Program-made: the position numbers and the translations under genes
NCBI RefSeq assembly: GCF_009857605.1
Contig: NZ_WWCT01000019.1
Location: 1 to 64,000 of the forward strand
DNA from: Duganella levis
GTDB taxonomy: Bacteria; Pseudomonadota; Gammaproteobacteria; Burkholderiales; Burkholderiaceae_D
Reading direction: 5' to 3'
DNA length: 64,000 bases
Notes under the pieces: generated by a model
What the model was told of the DNA's origin: nothing
The model's input: the letters and a program-made list of their open reading frames with translations, nothing else
Database searches by the model: none
In this document: one piece after another, positions 17,907-27,355 of the stretch
How positions within the stretch are numbered: position 1 is the stretch's first letter
Layout: each line of letters starts with the position of its first letter

Positions 17907-19658
17907 TTACGCCTTGGCAGGCGCCGGGGTACCGAATTTCTTGGAAATCACATACTGTTGAGCAATCGACAGCACGTTATTCACCACCCAGTACAGCACC
18001 AGGCCGGACGGGAAGAAGAAGAACATCACCGAGAACGCCAGCGGCATGAACAGCATCATCTTCGCTTGCATCGGATCAGCCGGCGCAGGGTTCAGCTTGG
18101 TCGTGATGAACATCGAAATCGCGTACAGCACCGGCAGGATCGCATACGGATCGTGCTGGGCCAGGTCGGTGATCCAGCCAATCCATGGCGCGCCGCGGAT
18201 TTCCACCGCCGATTGCAGCACGTAGTACAGCGAAATGAACACCGGCATCTGCACCAGGATCGGCAGGCAGCCGCCCAGCGGATTGATCTTCTCGGCCTTG
18301 TACAGTTCCATCGTGGCCTGGTTCATCTTGGCCGGGTCGCCTTTGTAGCGCTCGCGGATGGCTTGCATCTTCGGCGTCACCAGCTTGACCTTGGCCATGC
18401 TGCGGTAACCGGCAGCCGACAGCGGGAAGAACAGCAGCTTGATCAGGATGGTGAACACAATAATGGTCCAGCCCCAGTTACCCAGCAGCGAGTGGATGTA
18501 GTTGATCACGGCGAACATCGGCTTGGCGATCATGGCCAGGAAGCCGTAGTCGCGCACCAGGATCAGGCCCGGCGCGGTCTCGTCCAGCAGCTTGGCTTCC
18601 TGCGGGCCGGAGAACAGCTTGGCGTCATTGCTGACAGTGGCGCCCGGTGCAATCGTGCCCAGCGGCTGCTTGACGGCGATGCCGTACACATTGCTGGCAA
18701 TCTTCGAGGTCTCGATTTCATGCGTCAGCTTAGGCTGCGGAATGAAGGCCGAGACGAAGAAGTGCTGCGAAATCGCGATCCAGCCGTTGTCGGCCTTGAC
18801 GGCGTGGTCCTGCACCATCGGTTTGCCGGTCTTGGCCGCTTCGGCCGCTTCTTTTTCCAGCGTGTCGAACTTCAGCTTCTCGTAGTGCTTTTCTTCGGTG
18901 TACAGCGTTGGACCGGTGTAGCTGCTGTTGAAGAACGAATCGCCGGCCGGCTTGTTGCCGTCATGCGCCAGTTGCAGGTACAGCGTCGGCGTGACCGGTG
19001 CGGCGCCGACGTTGGTCACGTCATGGCGTACATCGATGACGTAGTCGTTGCGCTTGAAGGTAAAGGTCTTGGTCAGCTTGACGCCGCCCTCTTCCGATTC
19101 CAGCACCAGTTGTACCTGGTTGCCATTGTCCAGCATGCGCGGACCTGGCTTGGCCACGAACGGGCTGGTATGGTTAGGCAGCGCGCCCGACGGACCGTAC
19201 AAGCCGGTCTGGGCCAGATAGGTCTTGCCGATGCCGGCATCGACGTCGAACAGCACCACGTTCTTGGTGTTGTCGCCCGGCTCACACCATTTGAACAGGC
19301 CGCCGCAGCCGCCGAACCAGCCTGGATGGCCGTTTTCCTTGAACTTCAGCAGTTCCAGGCGCTTGATGACACCGCCCTGGGTGTCGATGTCGGCGCGGAC
19401 CACGTCGGTAGTGATGGTGATGCGCTCGGCCTTGAACGGCGCCACATCAGTGGCGCCGGCAACTGCGGCGGCCGCTCCTGGCACGGCGGCGGCGGCGCTG
19501 GCGGAGGCGTCGGCTTTTTTCGCCTCAGCCACCTTGGCGGCCGGCGGCGCCGGTGCAAACATCGATGGATGGCCGGTCGAGACTTGCCAGTTGTTCCACA
19601 GAACAACCAGCGACACCGCGAACACGATCCACAGAATGGTACGTTTATTGATATCCAT
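17907..19658 (-). CDS. yidC: membrane protein insertase YidC
   Basis: 583 residues: one N-terminal membrane helix, an Ala-rich linker, a large periplasmic beta domain (about 80-370) and the conserved five-helix insertase core (about 375-560, with GNWGWTIIVFTILIK and INPLGGCLPILVQMP). It inserts proteins into the inner membrane alone or with Sec. It lies in the standard rpmH-rnpA-yidD-yidC order and probably belongs to one operon read leftward. Confidence 0.97.
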   Translation of the reverse strand: MDINKRTILWIVFAVSLVVLWNNWQVSTGHPSMFAPAPPAAKVAEAKKADASASAAAAVPGAAAAVAGATDVAPFKAERITITTDVVRADIDTQGGVIKRLELLKFKENGHPGWFGGCGGLFKWCEPGDNTKNVVLFDVDAGIGKTYLAQTGLYGPSGALPNHTSPFVAKPGPRMLDNGNQVQLVLESEEGGVKLTKTFTFKRNDYVIDVRHDVTNVGAAPVTPTLYLQLAHDGNKPAGDSFFNSSYTGPTLYTEEKHYEKLKFDTLEKEAAEAAKTGKPMVQDHAVKADNGWIAISQHFFVSAFIPQPKLTHEIETSKIASNVYGIAVKQPLGTIAPGATVSNDAKLFSGPQEAKLLDETAPGLILVRDYGFLAMIAKPMFAVINYIHSLLGNWGWTIIVFTILIKLLFFPLSAAGYRSMAKVKLVTPKMQAIRERYKGDPAKMNQATMELYKAEKINPLGGCLPILVQMPVFISLYYVLQSAVEIRGAPWIGWITDLAQHDPYAILPVLYAISMFITTKLNPAPADPMQAKMMLFMPLAFSVMFFFFPSGLVLYWVVNNVLSIAQQYVISKKFGTPAPAKA

Positions 19659-19667
19659 TAGGTATTT

Positions 19668-19931
19668 TCAGGAGTGGTTGCAACCGCAAGCGGTCGTTGA
19701 AGAATTCGATTTGCCGTCGGCCGGGGGCACAGGGTCAAGCCCGCCCTCGTGCCACGGATGGCAGCGGCAGACGCGCTTGACGGCCAGCCAACTGCCCTTG
19801 CCGGCGCCGTGCACTTGCAACGCTTCCAGCGCATAGTTCGAGCAGCTCGGATAAAACCGGCAGCTCGGCGTCATCATCGGGCTGATGGCCAGTTGATAAA
19901 AGCGCAAGAGGAAGCGAAGCACGGTTTTCAT
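19668..19931 (-). CDS. yidD: membrane protein insertion efficiency factor YidD
   Basis: 87 residues with the family pattern: LRFYQLAISPMM, CRFYPSCSNYALEAL and CRCHPWHEGGLDPVP. The N-terminal amphipathic helix should bind the inner membrane. It helps YidC-dependent insertion. The start overlaps the rnpA stop (ATGA) and the stop lies nine bases before yidC. Confidence 0.95.
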   Translation of the reverse strand: MKTVLRFLLRFYQLAISPMMTPSCRFYPSCSNYALEALQVHGAGKGSWLAVKRVCRCHPWHEGGLDPVPPADGKSNSSTTACGCNHS

Positions 19932-20392
19932 GGCGACCTAGGTGGAGGCGGCGGCGATGAAGGCAAGGCCGGTTTGCCGGACAGTTTGGCCTGGGCAGCG
20001 AACAGGCGCGTCAATTCCACCCGCAAGGCTGCTTTCAGCTTTGCAGTGGTGGCCGGTCCATCCTTGCTGTTGACCGGCTTGGCCAGGCGCACGACACAGT
20101 CGATCGCCGGCAGACCGGTCACGCGGAACAGTTCGCGGGTCACGCGCTTGATCGTGTTGCGGGTGGCGGCACGCGGCGCAAAGCGCTTGGCCACCACGAC
20201 GCCCAGCCGCGCATGCGGCAATTGGTTGGGACAGGTGTACAGCACGAAGTGCGCGCTTTTTTGGCTAGGGCGCAAACGAAAAACGGATGAAAATTCATCC
20301 GTTTTAACGATACGCCGAGCGCGCGCGAAGTCGTGTGAACCTTCGCCTGTCAAGCCGCTGTTGATGCAGCTGTCCACGCGATCAGCTAACAA
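19928..20392 (-). CDS. rnpA: ribonuclease P protein component
   Basis: Up to 154 residues. The conserved core runs from FARARRIVKTDEFSSVF to the RNA-binding motif RAATRNTIKRVTREL, followed by the basic helix. It assists the RNase P RNA in cutting tRNA 5' leaders. The start is unresolved: TTG at 20392 lies nine bases after the rpmH stop, and TTG at 20353 would give a 141-residue form starting just before GEGSHDF. The Pro-rich tail (SSPPPPPRSP) is unusual but common in related species. Confidence 0.93.
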   Translation of the reverse strand: MLADRVDSCINSGLTGEGSHDFARARRIVKTDEFSSVFRLRPSQKSAHFVLYTCPNQLPHARLGVVVAKRFAPRAATRNTIKRVTRELFRVTGLPAIDCVVRLAKPVNSKDGPATTAKLKAALRVELTRLFAAQAKLSGKPALPSSPPPPPRSP

Positions 20393-20401
20393 GCTAATGG
20401 C

Positions 20402-20536
20402 TTATACAGCCAGACGCTTGCGGCCTTTGGCGCGGCGTGCGTTCAGCACTTGGCGGCCACCACGGGTAGCCATGCGTGCGCGGAAACCGTGGGTACGCTT
20501 ACGGCGTACAACGGAAGGTTGGTAAGTACGTTTCAT
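20402..20536 (-). CDS. rpmH: 50S ribosomal protein L34
   Basis: This 44-residue basic protein was translated by eye from the minus strand: MKRTYQPSVVRRKRTHGF at the start, RMATRGGRQVLNARRAKGR in the middle, KRLAV at the end. Length and sequence are standard for L34. It opens the leftward rpmH-rnpA-yidD-yidC operon. Confidence 0.98.
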   Translation of the reverse strand: MKRTYQPSVVRRKRTHGFRARMATRGGRQVLNARRAKGRKRLAV

Positions 20537-20924
20537 GTTGGTCTCGCTTAAAGCAAAAAAAATGCAAAATCGGGTCAGACGGCCCGTCAGTTTTTGGTGC
20601 CAATGACACTTCGCGCACCTATGCCAACGCTATCCGGCACAAGCTGGGTCCATCTCATCGCCCGCTAAATCCTCGCTACTCCATATCGCTATCCATGTGA
20701 AGAAACAAGGAATACGGGCGGGGAACCCTGAATTATCAGCATTTCGTCCCCGCTTGTCAACAACTGACTGCCCCATCCAACCATCGCCGGCGGCCGGCGG
20801 CGGCGAAAAAATCCTGACGTGCCTGTGGATAACTTAGGCGAGCGAGAGTAGAATAGCGCGTTACGTGTGAAAAACTTCAAAGTTGCCCACACCCTTATAC
20901 AGTAAGAACACAGATAGTAGATTC
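20537..20924. other. rpmH-dnaA intergenic region, candidate oriC
   Basis: This 388-base gap lies between divergent rpmH and dnaA, the usual origin site in Proteobacteria with this gene order. It contains one perfect DnaA box (TGTGGATAA, 20824-20832) and a weaker match TTGCCCACA (20883-20891) near the dnaA start. It must also hold the promoters of both operons. I see no dense box cluster, so the origin could extend elsewhere, for example downstream of dnaA. Confidence 0.6.
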
Positions 20925-22328
20925 ATGGAAAATTTTTGGCAGACCTGCTCCGCCCAGCTGGAGCTGGAGCTGACGCCGCAACAATTCAGCGCTTGGATTA
21001 AGCCGCTTATCCCCCTCGATTACGAGGCGGGCAAGCTGCGCGTGGCCGCGCCCAACCGATTCAAGCTGGACTGGGTCAAGACCCAGTTCGCCAGCCGCAT
21101 CACGGCGCTTGCTTGCCAGTACTGGGAGCAGCCGACCGAAGTGCAGTTCGTGCTCGATCCGCGCCTGTCGGCGCCGAAAAAAGTCGCGACCACCGCACCG
21201 GTGCCGGATGTCAACGGCGGCGCGCCGAGCAACAACGCCCGCCTGGCGCTGACCGATCCGGCGCCGTCGGTGCCGGAAATGCCGGCCTCGGCCCAGCCGC
21301 GACGCGAACAAAGCCGCATCAACACCGACCTGACCTTCGACAGCTTCGTCACCGGTAAGGCCAACCAGCTGGCGCGCGCCGCCGCCATCCAGGTGGCGAA
21401 TAACCCGGGCGTGTCGTACAACCCGCTGTTTTTCTACGGCGGCGTTGGCTTGGGTAAGACCCACTTGATCCATGCCATCGGCAACCAGGTGATGGCCGAC
21501 CAGCCGGGCGCGCGCATCCGCTACATCCACGCCGAGCAGTACGTGCGCGACGTGGTGACCGCCTACCAGCGCAAGGGTTTCGACGACTTCAAGCATTACT
21601 ACCACTCGCTGGACATGCTGCTGATCGATGATATTCAATTCTTCGGCGGCAAGAGTCGTACCCAGGAAGAATTCTTCTACGCGTTTGAAGCCCTGATCGC
21701 CGCCAAGAAACAGATCATCATCACCTCGGACACCTATCCGAAAGAGATCACCGGCATGGATGACCGCCTGATCTCGCGCTTCGATTCCGGCCTGACGGTC
21801 GCCATCGAGCCGCCGGAACTGGAAATGCGGGTGGCGATTCTGCTCAAGAAAGCCAAGCAGGAAGGCGTGACCTTCTCGGATGACGTCGCCTTCTTCGTGG
21901 CCAAGCACCTGCGCTCCAACGTGCGCGAGCTGGAAGGCGCGCTGCGCAAGATCCTGGCGTACTCGCGTTTCCACGGCAAGGACATCACGATCGACATCGT
22001 GAAAGAAGCGCTGAAAGACTTGCTGTCGGTGCAAAACCGCCAGATTTCGGTGGAAAACATCCAGAAGACCGTGGCCGACTTCTTCAACATCAAGGTGGCG
22101 GACATGTATTCCAAGCGCCGGCCGGCCAATATCGCCCGCCCGCGCCAGATCGCCATGTACCTGGCCAAGGAGCTGACGCAGAAATCGCTGCCGGAAATCG
22201 GCGAACTGTTCGGCGGCCGCGACCACACCACCGTGCTGCACGCGGTGCGCAAGATCGCCCTCGACCGCACCAAAAATCCGGAATGCAACCACGAATTGCA
22301 CGTTCTGGAGCAAACACTCAAGGGCTAG
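20925..22328 (+). CDS. dnaA: chromosomal replication initiator DnaA
   Basis: 467 residues. Domain I starts MENFWQTCSAQLE; a variable linker follows (about 85-140). The AAA+ domain has Walker A GGVGLGKTH and Walker B LLIDDIQFF. Domain IV carries the DnaA-box binding signature GGRDHTTVLHA. It opens the origin. The ATG at 20925 gives the conserved start; an in-frame upstream ATG at 20883 adds 14 residues unlike the family. Confidence 0.98.
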   Translation: MENFWQTCSAQLELELTPQQFSAWIKPLIPLDYEAGKLRVAAPNRFKLDWVKTQFASRITALACQYWEQPTEVQFVLDPRLSAPKKVATTAPVPDVNGGAPSNNARLALTDPAPSVPEMPASAQPRREQSRINTDLTFDSFVTGKANQLARAAAIQVANNPGVSYNPLFFYGGVGLGKTHLIHAIGNQVMADQPGARIRYIHAEQYVRDVVTAYQRKGFDDFKHYYHSLDMLLIDDIQFFGGKSRTQEEFFYAFEALIAAKKQIIITSDTYPKEITGMDDRLISRFDSGLTVAIEPPELEMRVAILLKKAKQEGVTFSDDVAFFVAKHLRSNVRELEGALRKILAYSRFHGKDITIDIVKEALKDLLSVQNRQISVENIQKTVADFFNIKVADMYSKRRPANIARPRQIAMYLAKELTQKSLPEIGELFGGRDHTTVLHAVRKIALDRTKNPECNHELHVLEQTLKG

Positions 22329-22429
22329 CCGCAGACAGGCTTTGGCTTTATCATTTAGTCAAACCTGTCCGCCTGCTCACAAGGCAAAAGTATCAAAAAA
22401 CATCATTAAATTTTTACTGAGGATAAGCT

Positions 22430-23536
22430 ATGCAATTGGTCAAAACCACCCGTGATACGCTACTCCGGCCACTGCAGATCGTGAGTGGTATTGTCGAGCG
22501 TCGGCACACTATGCCGATTCTGGCCAATATCCTCATCCGCAAAGAGGGCGAGAGCGTATCCTTCCTGTCGACCGACACCGAAGTCCAGATCACCACCATC
22601 GCTGAAATCGGCTCCGGCGCCGACGTCACCGGCACCACCGTGGCCGCGCGCAAGCTGCTCGACATCCTGCGCGCGCTGCCGGAATCGGGCGACGTCACCA
22701 TCACGCTGCAAAACAAGCGCTTGGCCGTGGCCTCGGGCAAATCGCGCTTCGCGCTGCAAACCCTGGCGGCGGAAGAATTCCCGACCGTGCAGCAGGCCGA
22801 CAGCTACAGCGCCACCGTCACCCTGCCGCAGAAAACCCTGAAGCACCTGTTCAACATGGTGCACTTCTCGATGGCCCAGCAGGACATCCGCTACTACCTG
22901 AACGGCCTGCTGCTGGTTCTGGACGGCAACAACGTGATCGCCGTGGCCACCGACGGCCACCGCCTGGCGTTCTGCCAGGTGGAAACCGAGCAATCGTTCG
23001 CGCGCCAGGAAGTCATCATCCCGCGCAAGACCATCATCGAACTGCAGCGCCTGCTGGAAGAAAACGACGAGCCGGTGCAGTTGGACATCGCCGCCAACCA
23101 GGTCAAGCTGACCTTCGCCGACATCGAGCTGATCTCGAAACTGGTGGAAGGCAAGTTCCCCGACTACACGCGCGTGATTCCGAAGGGCTACAAAAACGAA
23201 TTCACGATCGGCCGCGATGAATTGCTGCGTTCGCTGCAACGCGCCGCCATCATGACCAGCGACAAATTCAAGGGCGTGCGCTGCATCATCGCGCCGGGCG
23301 TCATGAAGATCAGCTCGACCAATGCCGACCAGGAAGAGGCCGTGGAAGAACTGGAAATCGACTACGGCGGCGACAGCGTCGACATCGGCTTCAACGTCAC
23401 CTACCTGCTGGACGTGCTGAACAACCTGAAATGCGACCAGATCAACGTGGCGCTGGGCGATTCGAACTCGTCGGCCCTGATCTCGATCCCGGAAAATACC
23501 GACTTCAAGTACGTCGTCATGCCGATGCGCATTTAA
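22430..23536 (+). CDS. dnaN: DNA polymerase III beta subunit (sliding clamp)
   Basis: 368 residues, the usual clamp length, with three repeated domains. It starts MQLVKTTRDTLLRPLQIVSG and ends with the conserved MPMRI. It forms the ring that tethers the replicase to DNA. It lies 101 bases after dnaA and 48 bases before gyrB. Confidence 0.98.
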   Translation: MQLVKTTRDTLLRPLQIVSGIVERRHTMPILANILIRKEGESVSFLSTDTEVQITTIAEIGSGADVTGTTVAARKLLDILRALPESGDVTITLQNKRLAVASGKSRFALQTLAAEEFPTVQQADSYSATVTLPQKTLKHLFNMVHFSMAQQDIRYYLNGLLLVLDGNNVIAVATDGHRLAFCQVETEQSFARQEVIIPRKTIIELQRLLEENDEPVQLDIAANQVKLTFADIELISKLVEGKFPDYTRVIPKGYKNEFTIGRDELLRSLQRAAIMTSDKFKGVRCIIAPGVMKISSTNADQEEAVEELEIDYGGDSVDIGFNVTYLLDVLNNLKCDQINVALGDSNSSALISIPENTDFKYVVMPMRI

Positions 23537-23584
23537 GTTAGACCGTCTGAGCACCTTAGTAATCGATAACAGAGAAAGCAGCAC

Positions 23585-26077
23585 ATGTCCGAAGAGAATG
23601 CAGTCCCCGCGGTAAAGAATGATGAATACGGCGCCTCCTCGATCCAGATCCTGGAAGGTCTGGAAGCAGTCCGCAAACGTCCCGGCATGTACATCGGCGA
23701 CACCTCGGACGGCACCGGTCTGCACCACCTGGTGTTCGAGGTGCTGGACAACTCGATCGATGAATCGCTGGCCGGCTATTGCACCGAGATCCACGTCACC
23801 ATCCACTCCGACAACTCGATCTCGATCACCGACAACGGCCGCGGCATTCCCGTCGGCCTGAAGATGGACGACAAGCACGAGCCGAAGCGCTCGGCCGCTG
23901 AAATCGTGCTGACCGAACTGCACGCCGGCGGCAAGTTCGACCAGAACTCGTACAAAGTCTCCGGCGGCCTGCACGGCGTCGGCGTATCGTGCGTCAACGC
24001 CCTGTCCAAACTGCTGCGCGTGACCATCCGCCGCGACGGCAAAGTGCACGAAATGGAATTCGTGCGCGGCGTGGCGCAAGACCGCCAGCTGGAAACCCGC
24101 GACGGTGTGCTGGTCTCGCCGATCAAGGTCATCGGCGAAACCGACAAGCGCGGCACCGACGTCCACTTCTGGGCCGACGAAGAAATCTTCACCCACGTCG
24201 AATTCCACTACGAAATCCTGGCCAAGCGGATTCGCGAACTGTCGTTCCTGAATAACGGCGTCAACATCAAGCTGACCGACCAGCGCACCGGCAAGGAAGA
24301 ACTGTTCGCGTTCGAAGGCGGCACCCGTGGCTTCGTCGAATACATCAACAAAGCCAAGACCGTGCTGCACCCGACCGTGTTCCAGGCCACCGGCGACCGC
24401 ATGTCGGACCAGAACACCAACATCTCGGTCGACGTCTCGATGCAGTGGAACGACGCCTACAACGAACAGGTGCTGTGCTTCACCAACAACATCCCGCAGC
24501 GCGACGGCGGCACCCACCTGACCGGCCTGCGCGCGGCGATGACCCGCGTCATCAACAAATACATCGACGAGCACGACTTCGCCAAGAAGGCGAAAGTGGA
24601 AATCTCCGGCGACGACATGCGCGAAGGCCTGACCTGCGTGCTGTCGGTCAAAGTGCCTGAGCCGAAATTCTCGTCGCAGACCAAGGACAAGCTGGTGTCG
24701 TCCGAAGTGCGCGGCCCGGTCGAAGAGATCGTCGCCAAGACGCTGTCGGACTACCTGCAGGAAAAACCGAACGACGCCAAAATCATCTGCGGCAAGATCG
24801 TCGAAGCGGCGCGCGCGCGCGAAGCGGCCCGCAAGGCACGCGACCTTACCCGCCGCAAAGGCGTCATGGACGGCCTCGGCCTGTCGTCGAAACTGGCCGA
24901 CTGCCAGGAACGCGACCCGGCGCTGTGCGAACTGTACATCGTCGAGGGTGACTCCGCAGGCGGCTCGGCCAAGCAAGGCCGCGACCGCAAGTTCCAGGCC
25001 ATCCTGCCGCTGCGCGGTAAAGTGTTGAACGTGGAAAAGGCGCGCTTTGAAAAAATGCTGTCGTCGGAACAGATCACCACGCTGATCGCCACGCTCGGCA
25101 CCTCGATCGGCCCGGACGAATTCAACGTCGAAAAACTGCGCTACCACCGCATCATCATCATGACCGATGCGGACGTCGACGGCGCCCACATCCGTACCCT
25201 GCTGCTGACGCTGTTCTACCGCCAGATGCCGGAACTGGTCGAACGCGGCCACATCTACATCGCCCAGCCGCCTCTGTACAAGGTCAAGGCCGGCCGCGAC
25301 GAACGTTACCTGAAGGACGACGCGGAAGAAGCGACCTATATGATGAACGTGGCGCTGAACACCGCCGTGCTGACGCCGCGCGAAGGCGCCGAGCCGATCC
25401 AGGGCGAAGCGCTGGGCGAACTGGTACGCCAGTTCAACCTGGCCAACGTCATCATGACGCGCCTGACGCGCATGATCGACCGCGCCGCGCTGACCGCCAT
25501 CATGACCGGCGTGACGCTGGACCTGGGCACGCAAGAGGCTGCCGAAGCCTCGGCGCGCGCGCTGGAAGAAAACATCAACGACATCGCCGTCAAAGTCTCG
25601 GTGCGTTCGGACGAACTGAACGAACAGCACCTGCTGTGGATCGAGCGCATGCACCACGGTAACGTCAAAGTCAGCTCGATCGACGCCGACTTCGTGCGCA
25701 GCGCCGACTACCGCGTGCTGGCCGAAGCCGCCGCCACCTTCACCGGCCTGCTGGGCGAAGGCGCCTACGTGCGCCGCGGCGAAGGCGAGCGCACCAAGGA
25801 ATCGGCCGTGGTCGACTTCCACCAGGCAATGCAGTGGCTGCGTGATGAATCGGAACGCGTGGTATCGAAACAGCGCTACAAAGGGCTGGGCGAGATGAAC
25901 CCGGAACAGCTGTGGGAAACCACCATGGACCCAACCGTGCGCCGCTTGCTGAAGGTGCAGATTGAGGATGCGATTGCTGCGGACCAGATCTTCACCACGC
26001 TGATGGGTGATGATGTGGAACCACGCCGTGCGTTTATTGAGAACAATGCGCTGCGCGCGGGGAACATTGACGTTTAA
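23585..26077 (+). CDS. gyrB: DNA gyrase subunit B
   Basis: 830 residues. A GHKL ATPase domain (VLDNSIDE, ITDNGRGIPVG, GGLHGVGVSCVNALS) is followed by a transducer domain, a TOPRIM domain (EGDSAGGSAKQGRDR and IMTDADVDGAHI) and the C-terminal tail. It supplies the ATPase of gyrase, which introduces negative supercoils. It is the last core gene before the accessory island. Confidence 0.98.
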   Translation: MSEENAVPAVKNDEYGASSIQILEGLEAVRKRPGMYIGDTSDGTGLHHLVFEVLDNSIDESLAGYCTEIHVTIHSDNSISITDNGRGIPVGLKMDDKHEPKRSAAEIVLTELHAGGKFDQNSYKVSGGLHGVGVSCVNALSKLLRVTIRRDGKVHEMEFVRGVAQDRQLETRDGVLVSPIKVIGETDKRGTDVHFWADEEIFTHVEFHYEILAKRIRELSFLNNGVNIKLTDQRTGKEELFAFEGGTRGFVEYINKAKTVLHPTVFQATGDRMSDQNTNISVDVSMQWNDAYNEQVLCFTNNIPQRDGGTHLTGLRAAMTRVINKYIDEHDFAKKAKVEISGDDMREGLTCVLSVKVPEPKFSSQTKDKLVSSEVRGPVEEIVAKTLSDYLQEKPNDAKIICGKIVEAARAREAARKARDLTRRKGVMDGLGLSSKLADCQERDPALCELYIVEGDSAGGSAKQGRDRKFQAILPLRGKVLNVEKARFEKMLSSEQITTLIATLGTSIGPDEFNVEKLRYHRIIIMTDADVDGAHIRTLLLTLFYRQMPELVERGHIYIAQPPLYKVKAGRDERYLKDDAEEATYMMNVALNTAVLTPREGAEPIQGEALGELVRQFNLANVIMTRLTRMIDRAALTAIMTGVTLDLGTQEAAEASARALEENINDIAVKVSVRSDELNEQHLLWIERMHHGNVKVSSIDADFVRSADYRVLAEAAATFTGLLGEGAYVRRGEGERTKESAVVDFHQAMQWLRDESERVVSKQRYKGLGEMNPEQLWETTMDPTVRRLLKVQIEDAIAADQIFTTLMGDDVEPRRAFIENNALRAGNIDV

Positions 26078-26286
26078 AGAAGTTGTAGCAGGAGCCATAA
26101 CCTGAGATTTTGAGACGCATCCTTTGAGATTTTCATCCAGAGATGCGTTTCGATAGCTTGAGGCGGCACAGCCTACTAAGCTGAAATGGATGCCTGTATA
26201 ATAAAGCTGTAGCCCATCGTGCCCCCTCTCCCGCCCCTGCTTATTGAAGGGACCTAAAGCCGGTGATGCCACTTTGGTATAGAGTC

Positions 26287-26310
26287 TAAAAGCCACCTTC
26301 GGGTGGCTTT
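26287..26310. terminator. bidirectional terminator after gyrB
   Basis: AAAAGCCACC, TTCG loop, GGTGGCTTTT is a perfect 10-base stem with a stable tetraloop and a short T-run on both strands. It separates gyrB from the convergent membrane-protein gene at 26356. The 200 bases between gyrB and this hairpin hold no gene; a weaker hairpin (GACGCATC...GATGCGTT) lies near 26113-26150. Confidence 0.8.
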
Positions 26311-26355
26311 TGACTTTCATGTGGTCCTATCATCCTTCGTTAGGTAAGCGTCTTG

Positions 26356-27036
26356 CTACTCGTCCTCCAGCTGAAAAATGGCGATAGCGAGCAGTTCCTT
26401 CTGATAGGTCCACTGCTTTATGAGGGCGTTGGCGAACATTGCTCCGATTGCCAAGCCTCCTATCGCCGCGCTCCCGATCAGATAGGTCTGCTGCATCCAC
26501 TCCATGCCCGCCTTGGGAAAGTTGTTCCAAACCGTCCATGCGCCCGCGAGCATGGCGATCACAGCTACCTTGTCCGAGCCACCTACGCCGAATATAAGGC
26601 GGCTTTTCATGCGGTCGATACGGATGGACAGCCACTGCTCGGCCTGCTTCAGCGTCGCCAGCCCGAACTGGTGAAGGTCTTCCGCGTGAGCGAAATCGTG
26701 CGCCATTTCCAGCAGCCCCTGACGGAACATATGGGACTTGAAAAGCAGCAGGAAAATAGCGCTCGGGATCGTGTCGAGAATCATCCACGCGAGCGCTGCC
26801 GTCGACTGAATCACCGCAAGCGCCAAGGCGACCGTCAGCCATAGCTCGTTGCTGGAGTGCGACAGCCGAACCATCAACGCCAAGGCGCACAGCAGCAAGA
26901 ACCCGCCACCGCCGATCCAGCGCAGGCCATTCGTTATCCTCGTGATTGCCTTCGCTAATGCGGTCTGCGTCGAAGCTCCGTCGATTTCCTTTTTTGCGTG
27001 CAGGCGCTCCAGCACAGCTTCAACTTCTTGCGACAT
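26356..27036 (-). CDS. hypothetical membrane protein
   Basis: 226 residues from an ATG at 27036, preceded by CGGAG. A soluble helical N-terminus (about 1-35) is followed by two close membrane helices (about 40-60 and 65-95), a cytoplasmic helical middle and two more membrane helices near the end (about 160-205). No family is recognised. An upstream in-frame start at 27129 would add 31 residues and is less likely. It is the first gene of the accessory region and convergent with gyrB. Confidence 0.65.
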   Translation of the reverse strand: MSQEVEAVLERLHAKKEIDGASTQTALAKAITRITNGLRWIGGGGFLLLCALALMVRLSHSSNELWLTVALALAVIQSTAALAWMILDTIPSAIFLLLFKSHMFRQGLLEMAHDFAHAEDLHQFGLATLKQAEQWLSIRIDRMKSRLIFGVGGSDKVAVIAMLAGAWTVWNNFPKAGMEWMQQTYLIGSAAIGGLAIGAMFANALIKQWTYQKELLAIAIFQLEDE

Positions 27037-27355
27037 ATTGATGTACTCCGGGTCAAATGGGGAAATTCCCGGCAGCATTATCCCTGACGCCAAGCTGAAT
27101 GATGGAGGGGCGCCGGCTAGTACTGTCATGCAGCATGGCTTCTATAGAAACTCCGCACCCCTCAAAAAAATCGCACAGCTCGCCTAAACCCGCATGATTA
27201 AAGGATTTGGCTGTGATTGACATACGGCCTTACACCGGTTCATTACCGGCTCGCTGCACAATGTAGCGCGGCGCCGGATTTGGCACTCGTTCGCGGGACT
27301 TTTGGCACAGTGAGAAGCTGAAAAATTGCGGGATATTTGGCGCTAGATGCCAGTT
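27037..27355. other. intergenic region, no gene seen
   Basis: About 319 bases between two leftward genes. It should hold the promoter of the 26356 gene and the 3' end of the 27356 transcript. No clear hairpin or conserved element is visible. Confidence 0.5.

Noticed and set aside
17898..19661. 587-codon plus-strand frame opposite yidC
   Set aside because: yidC on the minus strand is complete with its membrane core and terminator; the antisense frame has no motif or ribosome binding site.
20895..22313. 472-codon minus-strand frame opposite dnaA
   Set aside because: Composition is that of an antisense frame (His/Arg/Val-rich), and dnaA on the plus strand is complete.
22460..26320. 1286-codon minus-strand open frame opposite dnaN and gyrB
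   Set aside because: It is a shadow of high-GC codon structure. The plus strand encodes full dnaN and gyrB with all their motifs.
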